Assembly (NCBI RefSeq): GCF_000175935.2
Contig: NC_014837.1
Coordinates: 434,001 to 498,000, forward strand
Origin: Pantoea sp. At-9b
GTDB lineage: Bacteria; Pseudomonadota; Gammaproteobacteria; Enterobacterales; Enterobacteriaceae
Length of the DNA stretch: 64,000 nucleotides
Direction: 5' to 3'
Shown piece by piece: positions 57,781 through 64,000 of the stretch; the first letter of the stretch is position 1, and every line of letters begins with the position of its first letter. The position numbers and the translations under genes were made by a program. A model generated the notes under the pieces. The model had not been told where the DNA came from. It searched no databases and worked only from the letters and a program-made list of their open reading frames with translations.

Positions 57781-58982
57781 ACGCGTATCCAGGCGCGACA
57801 GGCGCGCGTTTACCTCGCTGGCTGCTGCCGCAGGACTGGCCGATGCACGGTGATCAACCCGCGCTGGCAACCTTACATTTCCGCGAAGATGGCACCTATA
57901 TCGCGCCAGATCGTGACGTCAGCGGCTATCTGGCACTGAAGGGGGCGCTGGTGCTGCCGCCCTTGCTGGAACCCCATGCCCATCTGGATAAAACCTTCAC
58001 CGTGCAGCGCAGCCCGGCGTTGCAACCGGGTCTGTTGGCGGCGATTACCGCCATGCATCAGGACCGGGCGCACTGGAGCGCGGACGATTTGCGTCAACGC
58101 GCCCGTCAGGCGCTGAACTGGGCGGTGGAAGCCGGGGTAGGTCTGTTACGTACCCATATCGACTGGTTTTCGGCTGAAGCGCCGCTGGCGTGGCAGATCG
58201 TCGGCGAGTTGCAGCATCCGCTGTGCACCATCGAACGGGTGGCGTTGGCCCCGGTGACCTTTTTTGCCGATGCCGGGCAGGCAGAACATATCGCTGCCCA
58301 GGTGGCGGCCAGCGGTGCGTTGCTGGGCGGTTTTATTCACAGCAGCAATTGGGATGCCCAGGCGTTTACTCATCTGTTGCAGGCGGCGGAACGCTGGCAG
58401 CTGGATATCGATCTGCACATCGACGAAGAACTGAGCCACGAAGCGCAGGGGCTGCGCTGGCTGGCGCGTTATTTGCAGCAACATCCGTTTAGCGGACGCA
58501 TTACCTGTAGCCATGGCTGTGCATTGGTGCAGCAGGAGGACGCTGAAGCCATTCTGGATGTGCTGGCGCAACAGCGCGTCACCCTGATTGCGCTGCCGCT
58601 GACCAACCTGTTGTTGCAGGACGCCGTACCGGGGCGCACACCACGCCAGCGGGGCTTAACCCTGATTAAAGAGGCGCAGGCACGTGGGATATCGGTGTTG
58701 CTGGGGGCGGATAACGTGCAGGACGCGTTTTGCCCGTTCGGCAGTTACGACCCGCTCGATACGCTGTTCAGCGGCCTGCTGAGTGCGCAACTGGGCGCGG
58801 CTTTTGATGAAGCATCTGAGCTGATTTGCCAGCGTGCGGCGTTGCATGACAGTGCAACGTTGCTGGCAAACGATTTTGTCATTTTCCCTGCGGCTGAGGC
58901 GGCGAGCTGGCCACTGCGTAGTCGCCGCCGCTTTCGGCTGAAACAGGGGATCTGTTATGGGGACGACACCAATGACGCTTGA
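57777..58982 (+). CDS. Amidohydrolase, cytosine deaminase-like
   Basis: 401 residues of the metal-dependent TIM-barrel amidohydrolase family. HAHLDKTFT supplies the H-x-H metal ligands, followed by RTHIDWF, DIDLHIDEE, ITCSHGCAL and LGADNVQDAF, an order like that of CodA. The start is a GTG overlapping the previous stop (GTGA), so it is translationally coupled; an ATG at 57843 is a weaker choice. Probably hydrolyses or deaminates a cyclic amidine or amide. Confidence 0.85.
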   Translation: MNAYPGATGARLPRWLLPQDWPMHGDQPALATLHFREDGTYIAPDRDVSGYLALKGALVLPPLLEPHAHLDKTFTVQRSPALQPGLLAAITAMHQDRAHWSADDLRQRARQALNWAVEAGVGLLRTHIDWFSAEAPLAWQIVGELQHPLCTIERVALAPVTFFADAGQAEHIAAQVAASGALLGGFIHSSNWDAQAFTHLLQAAERWQLDIDLHIDEELSHEAQGLRWLARYLQQHPFSGRITCSHGCALVQQEDAEAILDVLAQQRVTLIALPLTNLLLQDAVPGRTPRQRGLTLIKEAQARGISVLLGADNVQDAFCPFGSYDPLDTLFSGLLSAQLGAAFDEASELICQRAALHDSATLLANDFVIFPAAEAASWPLRSRRRFRLKQGICYGDDTNDA

Positions 58983-59427
58983 AGCAGGGGCGGGTAAACC
59001 GCTGGCGAAGTATGCCGCGTGGCGACGCGCGGGCGATTTTATCTTTCTCTCCGGCATTATCCCGGTGAACCCACAAACCGCGCTGATTGTGCGCGGCTAC
59101 GACGATATCCCCGCGGCGGCGCAGCAGCTGTTGGGGCGTACCGGCGAGTTCTCCACCGATATCAAAGAAGGGCCGATTCTGGCACAGAGCTGGTATGTGC
59201 TGGAGAGTATCCGCACCACCATCGAGAGCGCAGGCGGCCAGATGAGCGATGTGATCAAACTGGTGCAGTATTTCCGCAATCTGGACCACTTTCCGCACTA
59301 CAGCCGGGTACGCAAGCTGTTTTACCCCGATACCCCCCCGGTTTCGACCGTGGTGCAGGTGAGCGAAATGCTGCCCAGCCCGGATGTCCTGATTGAAGTT
59401 GAAGCGACGGCGTGGTTGCCGCAATAA
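58957..59427 (+). CDS. RidA/YjgF-family protein without the usual catalytic arginine
   Basis: 156 residues, longer than RidA (128). Fold marks: GDFIFLSGIIPVN, QSWYVLESIRTTIESAGGQMSDVIKLVQYF-type helix and IEVEATAWLP at the end. Where RidA has Pro-Ala-Arg-Ser before the last strand, this reads PPVSTVVQV, so the imine-hydrolysing Arg is missing. It resembles pathway-specific Rid groups more than RidA. AGGGG sits 7 nt before the ATG at 58957, which overlaps the amidohydrolase end by 26 bp. Confidence 0.85.
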   Translation: MGTTPMTLEAGAGKPLAKYAAWRRAGDFIFLSGIIPVNPQTALIVRGYDDIPAAAQQLLGRTGEFSTDIKEGPILAQSWYVLESIRTTIESAGGQMSDVIKLVQYFRNLDHFPHYSRVRKLFYPDTPPVSTVVQVSEMLPSPDVLIEVEATAWLPQ

Positions 59428-59441
59428 CACGAGGAAGCGAG

Positions 59442-60320
59442 ATGTTACATGGTTATATTCCGGCAAACCGCTTTTTGCCGTACCTGAGCTGGACCGATAT
59501 CGCCACGCTGGACGACAAAGCCAACACGGTGATTGTGCTGCCAACCGGCGCAATTGAGCAGCATGGGCCGCATCTGCCCTGTGCGGTGGACAGCGTGATC
59601 TCCTCCGGGGTAGTCGGCCATGCGCTGGCACGCTTACCGGCTGCGATCCCGGCCTACGCTATTCCGCCGATCACCTATGGCAAATCGGACGAGCATTTGC
59701 ATTTCCCCGGCACCCTGACACTGACCGGTGAGACGCTGCTGCACACCATTCTGGAGATTGGCGAATCGCTGTACCGCGCCGGTTTCCGCAAGTTTCTGAT
59801 GGTGAACGGCCACGGCGGTCAACCGCAGCCGTTGCAGATGGCGATGCGCGAACTGCGCCTGCGCCACGGTGACATGATCATCATCATGCAGGACACCTTC
59901 AAAGTGCCGAACTGTGCCGAAAGCTTTATGGATGAGCAAGAGCGGCAGATGGCGATGCACGCCGGACATGCCGAAACCGCGCTGATGCTGGCGCTGGCAC
60001 CCGATACCGTACAGATGGACAAAGCGGTGGCTAACTATCCACCGGCGTTCCCGTGCCCGACGCTTTCCAGCACCCGCCCGATGGCGGCCTGGGCTTCGTA
60101 TGATTTCGGCCCCAGTGGCGTGATTGGCGATCCGTTGCCCTCCACCAAAGCGCAGGGCGAAGCGATTCTTGAGTCGCTCGCCATTAGCTGGGCGCAGGTG
60201 ATCACCGAAGTGCATCAGATGACGTGGGTCACCCGTGCCGAACCGGCGTGGGGCACAGGGCAGTGGCAGGGCAAAGTCTTAGATCAAAACGACGCAGCAT
60301 CATTATTACAACCGCGCTAA
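59442..60320 (+). CDS. Creatininase family protein
   Basis: 292 residues. Metal-binding signatures of the creatinine amidohydrolase family: LPTGAIEQHGPHLP (Glu and His), VDSVIS (Asp), MVNGHGGQPQ and HAGHAETALML. The family opens creatinine and related five-membered cyclic amides, and includes formamidopyrimidine hydrolases. ATG 59442 follows GAGGAAG. Fourth in the operon, next to the transporter genes. Confidence 0.9.
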   Translation: MLHGYIPANRFLPYLSWTDIATLDDKANTVIVLPTGAIEQHGPHLPCAVDSVISSGVVGHALARLPAAIPAYAIPPITYGKSDEHLHFPGTLTLTGETLLHTILEIGESLYRAGFRKFLMVNGHGGQPQPLQMAMRELRLRHGDMIIIMQDTFKVPNCAESFMDEQERQMAMHAGHAETALMLALAPDTVQMDKAVANYPPAFPCPTLSSTRPMAAWASYDFGPSGVIGDPLPSTKAQGEAILESLAISWAQVITEVHQMTWVTRAEPAWGTGQWQGKVLDQNDAASLLQPR

Positions 60321-60334
60321 TTCGGGGATCGGCT

Positions 60335-61306
60335 ATGAAAAAAACATTGAGCATTGTCGCCGCGCTTGCTGTGGCACTGTCGGCACCAGGTATGGCTGCC
60401 GAGAAATTTACCTTTATGACCAACTGGTATGCTCAGGCGGAGCATGGCGGTTTTTATCAGGCCCAGGCGCAGAATCTGTATCGCGATGCCGGGTTGGATG
60501 TCACCATTAAAATGGGTGGCCCGCAGGTGCACACCATGCAACTGATGGCCGCCGGTCAGGCTGACTGCATCATCAGCGATAATATGCAGGCGCTGGAGTC
60601 CTGGCAGCAGGGCGTGGAAGCGGTGCCGGTTGCCACCACCTTTCAGCACTCGGCGATTGTGTTTATCACCCACCCGGATGTGAAAAGCCAGGCCGATTTG
60701 CAGGGTAAAACCTTCCTGTTGGCTGCCGAAGCCTACACCTCATACTGGCCGTGGGCGCAGAGCGCGCTCAACCTGAAAAATGCCCGCGTTCGTCCTTACA
60801 CCTTCAGCGTGCAGCCGTTCCTCGCTGATAAGACGCTGGTACAGCAGGGCTATGTGACCTCCGAACCGTTCGCCGTGCAGAAGGCCGGTGCGCAGGCCAA
60901 TGTTTATCCGATCAGCGACTGGGGCTATCCACCTTACGGCAACAGCATCGTGTGTATGAAATCGACCATCGAAAAACGTCCGCAGGCGGTAGCGGCCTTT
61001 GTCAAAGCTTCGATGCAGGGTTGGAAAAATTATCTGGAAAATCCGGCTCCGGGCAACGTGCTGATTAAGAAAGAAAACCCGCAGATGACCGATGATCAGA
61101 TCGCTTTCAGCATCGCGCAGATGAAGAAGTATCAGATGCTGACCGGCGGTGATGCGCAGACCGGTGGTATCGGCATCATGACCGTACCGCGCCTGAAGCA
61201 GACCTGGCAGCTGCTGGTGGACAACAAGCTGATCGATCCGGCGAAAGTGCCGTTTGACGGTAGCTATACCCTGAAATTCATCCAGGACGTGAAGGTCATG
61301 CCATGA
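60335..61306 (+). CDS. ABC transporter substrate-binding protein, NMT1/THI5-like
   Basis: 323 residues with signal peptide (MKKTLSIVAALAVALSAPGMAA-E). The opening FTFMTNWYAQAEHGGFYQAQ resembles pyrimidine-precursor and taurine/nitrate-type binding proteins. MGGPQVHTMQLMAAGQADCI and YGNSIVCMKSTIEKRPQAVAAF continue the family pattern. Its likely ligand is a small heterocycle. Overlaps the ATPase gene by 4 bp (ATGA). Confidence 0.88.
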   Translation: MKKTLSIVAALAVALSAPGMAAEKFTFMTNWYAQAEHGGFYQAQAQNLYRDAGLDVTIKMGGPQVHTMQLMAAGQADCIISDNMQALESWQQGVEAVPVATTFQHSAIVFITHPDVKSQADLQGKTFLLAAEAYTSYWPWAQSALNLKNARVRPYTFSVQPFLADKTLVQQGYVTSEPFAVQKAGAQANVYPISDWGYPPYGNSIVCMKSTIEKRPQAVAAFVKASMQGWKNYLENPAPGNVLIKKENPQMTDDQIAFSIAQMKKYQMLTGGDAQTGGIGIMTVPRLKQTWQLLVDNKLIDPAKVPFDGSYTLKFIQDVKVMP

Positions 61307-62136
61307 ATGCAGCCAGCCGACTGACTCTGATGAGCAATGATGCGCAACCGGTGCCGCTGCATGCGGCCCCCCCGGCGATTGAAGTGCTCTCCGCCGAGAA
61401 AATTTACCCGAACGGCACGCGTGCCTTGCTGCCGGTGGACCTGACGATTCGCCAGGGCGAGTTTGTCTCGCTGCTCGGTCCGTCCGGCTGTGGCAAAAGT
61501 ACCTTGTTGAAAATGATCGCCGGGCTGATTGAGCCGAGTGATGGCAAGTTGATGCTGTTCCGTCGCGATCGGCGGGAAAAACAACGCGATTTGCCGTTAT
61601 CGTTCGTGTTTCAGGAAGCGACATTGATGCCGTGGAGCAGCGTGCACAAAAACGTGCGCCTGCCGCTCGACCTGGCTGGCGTGCCGCGTGCCGAAGCGGA
61701 CACCCGCGTGCGTGAGATCCTTGAACTGGTCGGCCTGGGGCAGTTTGGGCATGTGTTGCCGCGCGAGCTGTCCGGCGGGATGCAGATGCGTGTGTCGATT
61801 GCCCGTGGTCTGGTGACACGACCGAAAGTGTTGCTGATGGATGAACCCTTCGGCGCACTGGATGAGATCACCCGTAACAAGCTGGATAGCGATCTGCTGC
61901 AACTGTGGCAGGAGCAGAAGCTGACGGTGGTGTTTGTTACGCACTCGATTCAGGAAGCGGTGTTCCTGTCGCAGCGCGTGATCATGATGGCGGCGCGACC
62001 GGGGCGCGTGGTGGATGACATCAGCATTGATGCGCCGTTCCCGCGTGATGATGAGTTCCGCGTGAGTCAGCAGTTTACCCAGTATGCACAGCAGTTGCAG
62101 CGCGGTCTGTTTGCCGCCAGTCAGGAGAGCAAATGA
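61303..62136 (+). CDS. ABC transporter ATP-binding protein (NitT/TauT family, SsuB-like)
   Basis: 277 residues. Walker [10 protein letters not shown] near 64-72, signature LSGGMQMRVSIARGLV, Walker B VLLMDEPFGALDEITR and H-loop VTHSIQEAVFL, the pattern of SsuB/TauB/RutX-neighbour ATPases. It overlaps both neighbours by 4 bp, so the importer is tightly coupled. Confidence 0.93.
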   Translation: MNAASRLTLMSNDAQPVPLHAAPPAIEVLSAEKIYPNGTRALLPVDLTIRQGEFVSLLGPSGCGKSTLLKMIAGLIEPSDGKLMLFRRDRREKQRDLPLSFVFQEATLMPWSSVHKNVRLPLDLAGVPRAEADTRVREILELVGLGQFGHVLPRELSGGMQMRVSIARGLVTRPKVLLMDEPFGALDEITRNKLDSDLLQLWQEQKLTVVFVTHSIQEAVFLSQRVIMMAARPGRVVDDISIDAPFPRDDEFRVSQQFTQYAQQLQRGLFAASQESK

Positions 62137-62936
62137 TGAAAAAGCCCTTAGCCGCGCAGCGTAAATTTCAGCAGTGGCTGTTCCCGGCGCTGTTTGCCAT
62201 CGTGCTGTTGTTGCTGTGGCAGTTCCTGGTCACGACGCTGAAGGTGCCCGCCTTTCTGGTGCCTTCGCCGCTGGTGGTGGCACAAAGCCTGGTACAAAAC
62301 TTCCCGACGCTGTTTATGTCTTTGCTCTACACCCTGAAGATTACCGTTATCTCTTTTGTGGTGGCGATTGTGATTGGCTCCATCGTGGCGTTTTTGCTGG
62401 TGCAGAACCGCTTTATCGAAAGCGCGCTGTTTCCTTACATCGTGTTTTTGCAGGTGACACCGATTGTGGCGATTGCGCCGCTGATCATCATTTGGGTGAA
62501 AGACACCACCATGTCGCTGGTGGTGTGTGCCACGCTGATGGCGGTGTTTCCGATCATCTCCAACACCACCCAGGGGCTGCGTAGCGTCTCGCCGGGCTTG
62601 CTGAGTTATTTCAAACTGAACCATGCGTCGCGGTTGCAGATTTTACTGCGCCTGCGCATTCCTTCGGCGTTGCCGTACTTTTTCGGCGCGTTGCGCATCT
62701 CCAGCGGCTTATCACTGATTGGTGCGGTGGTGGCGGAATTTGTTGCTGGCACCGGCGGCACCGATACCGGACTGGCGTACCAGATTTTACAGGCCGGTTA
62801 TCAGCTCAATATCCCGCTGATGTTTGCCGCGCTGCTGCTGATTTCTCTGGCGGGTTTCCTGCTGTTTGCCCTGATGTCGTGGCTGACGCGCCGCGTATTG
62901 GCGGCCTGGCATGAAAGCGAACTTAGCCCGACCTGA
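62133..62936 (+). CDS. ABC transporter permease (NitT/TauT family, SsuC-like)
   Basis: 267 residues, six helices. FLVPSPLVVAQSLVQNFP in the first loop and the EAA-type loop HASRLQILLRLRIPSALPYFF followed by GALRISSGLSLIGAVVAEF are standard for this family. It completes the importer. Confidence 0.93.
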   Translation: MMKKPLAAQRKFQQWLFPALFAIVLLLLWQFLVTTLKVPAFLVPSPLVVAQSLVQNFPTLFMSLLYTLKITVISFVVAIVIGSIVAFLLVQNRFIESALFPYIVFLQVTPIVAIAPLIIIWVKDTTMSLVVCATLMAVFPIISNTTQGLRSVSPGLLSYFKLNHASRLQILLRLRIPSALPYFFGALRISSGLSLIGAVVAEFVAGTGGTDTGLAYQILQAGYQLNIPLMFAALLLISLAGFLLFALMSWLTRRVLAAWHESELSPT

Positions 62937-62959
62937 TACCTCAACTACAGGAAAGAAAG

Positions 62960-64000
62960 ATGTCTGATTCCGATCGTCAGTCTGCACTGGCGGCGCTGGT
63001 TGCGGCGTTGCCTGAACTTGACTGGATTAAAGAAGCGCCCAAGGTCAAACGCCTGTCGCGCGATTTTCACTGGTTCAGCCCGGTGTTGAAACCGCAGCTG
63101 GAAGAGAAGTTTGCTGAACTGGCGGTGCGCCCGCGTGATGAGCAGGAGCTGACGGCGGTGGTGGCGGCCTGTGCTGACCGGCGCATCCCCCTCAACCTGC
63201 GGGGTGGTGGCACCGGCAACTACGGTCAGTTGATTCCACTGGAAGGCGGGGTGATGGTCGATATGACCAAACTCAACGCGGTGGTGAGTATGGGGCAGGG
63301 CACGGTGTGTGCTCAGGCCGGGATTCGTCTCGGTGAACTGGAAGCCTATACCCGGCCACTTGGCTGGGAACTGCGTTGTATGCCCTCCACCTGGAAGCTG
63401 GCGACACTCGGCGGCCTGTTTGGTGGTGGTTTCGGTGGCGTGGGTTCCATCAACTATGGCCCGCTGGCGGCTCCCGGCAACGTATTGTCGGTGAAGTTGA
63501 TGACGATGGAAGAGACGCCGCGCATCCTGACGCTACAGGCACCTGATGCCTTACTGCTGCACCACGCTTACGGCAGCAACGGTATTGTGCTGGAGATCGA
63601 GTTAGCGCTGGCTCCACGTCACGACTGGATCGAACGTCTCGACACCTTTGCCAGTTTCCCGGCAGCGATGGTTTTTGCGGATGCGTTAGCAAAATCGCCG
63701 GGGTTGGTGAAGCGCCAGGTCGCGGTGATGGCTGCACCGGTACTGGATTACTTCACCGATCTCGCGGAGGCTGATGTGGCGGGGCAGCATGGTGTGATTT
63801 CGGTGGTTGGGGTGGAGAGCGATCGCCTGCTGCCATCGCTGCTGGCGCAGCAGGGGGGCCGCAATGCGCTGCATTTTGCGGAGGGAGAGAACCACGGCCA
63901 TTCACTGATTGAATACTGCTGGAACCACACTACCTTGCAGGCGTTGAAGGTAGATAAAACCCTGACCTATCTGCAAACCGCCTATGCGCCAGAAAATTAT
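62960..64000 (+). CDS. FAD-binding oxidoreductase, GlcD/FAD-linked oxidase family (truncated by window edge)
   Basis: The frame is open from the ATG at 62960, behind AGGAAAGAAAG, to the window end, giving 347 residues without a stop. The PP-loop for FAD is visible as INLRGGGTGNYGQ (IPLNLRGGGTGNYGQ region, residues about 76-90), with VMVDMTKLN and GGLFGGGFGGVGSINYG after it. This is the p-cresol-methylhydroxylase/vanillyl-alcohol-oxidase fold used by glycolate and lactate oxidases. It follows the permease by 23 bp and is part of the same operon. Its substrate would be a hydroxy acid or an amine-like ring. Confidence 0.87.
   Translation, partial: MSDSDRQSALAALVAALPELDWIKEAPKVKRLSRDFHWFSPVLKPQLEEKFAELAVRPRDEQELTAVVAACADRRIPLNLRGGGTGNYGQLIPLEGGVMVDMTKLNAVVSMGQGTVCAQAGIRLGELEAYTRPLGWELRCMPSTWKLATLGGLFGGGFGGVGSINYGPLAAPGNVLSVKLMTMEETPRILTLQAPDALLLHHAYGSNGIVLEIELALAPRHDWIERLDTFASFPAAMVFADALAKSPGLVKRQVAVMAAPVLDYFTDLAEADVAGQHGVISVVGVESDRLLPSLLAQQGGRNALHFAEGENHGHSLIEYCWNHTTLQALKVDKTLTYLQTAYAPENY

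Overview
The window reads as accessory but stable chromosome (or a large replicon) of a plant- or soil-associated member of Enterobacterales. A Pantoea/Erwiniaceae-type genome is my best guess. Support for this: enterobacterial-type Gcd, YghU, YncE, NanT-like and Nac proteins, a bgl operon with its RNA antiterminators, NtrC/sigma-54, CRP and Fur sites of enterobacterial form, and two families of short palindromic intergenic repeats. I see no rRNA, tRNA, CRISPR array, prophage or insertion sequence. Almost every gene is a transporter, a catabolic enzyme or its local regulator. The genus is an inference from recalled protein families, not a measured result.

Layout. 1-4 kb: the 5' part of gcd (PQQ glucose dehydrogenase), an unrecognised AT-rich gene and an MFS exporter. 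4-15 kb: a carbohydrate module (Gfo/Idh/MocA oxidoreductase, BadF-type sugar kinase, ROK regulator, a CUT1 ABC importer split over two strands, a GNAT protein and a cytoplasmic GH28-like hydrolase), interrupted at 7.5-8.1 kb by a large non-coding imperfect palindrome. 15-18.5 kb: D-malate/tartrate dehydrogenase with a LysR regulator, and a sugar-porter MFS. 19-22.5 kb: sodium symporter, cytoplasmic BNR (sialidase-fold) protein and SDR, probably CRP-activated. 22.5-27.5 kb: a sigma-54 enhancer-binding protein divergent from a dehydrogenase, TIM-barrel isomerase and orphan sugar-binding protein; the shared region carries a clear -24/-12 promoter and a perfect inverted repeat as candidate enhancer site. 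27.6-30 kb: yncE-like lipoprotein with a Fur box, DUF1330 and yghU.

30-37.8 kb: two LacI-type regulators with near-identical recognition helices, three Gfo/Idh/MocA dehydrogenases and two TIM-barrel isomerases. This is a candidate oxidoreductive sugar/inositol/glycoside pathway with visible operator palindromes. 37.8-47.5 kb: a nitrogen-scavenging island. It holds a polar amino-acid ABC importer, an SDR, a degenerate biotinyl-domain protein, a nac-like LysR gene with a textbook NtrC site and sigma-54 promoter, a class I aminotransferase and the 5-oxoprolinase genes pxpB-pxpC-pxpA behind their own binding protein. The binding-protein promoter carries two ATA-N9-TAT (Nac-type) sites.

47.8-51 kb: EamA transporter, then an RraA-type aldolase co-transcribed with a NanT-like transporter. 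51-55.7 kb: beta-glucoside PTS locus in which the antiterminator gene and the bglF-GH1 operon face each other, each with its own RAT/terminator switch. 55.7-64 kb: a LysR gene divergent from an eight-gene operon running off the right edge: ferredoxin-type reductase, cytosine-deaminase-like amidohydrolase, RidA-like protein lacking the usual arginine, creatininase-like amidohydrolase, NMT1/THI5-type ABC importer and FAD-linked oxidase. I read it as an unassigned pathway for import and ring opening of a nitrogen heterocycle or cyclic amide. It is the best candidate in the window for an undescribed system.
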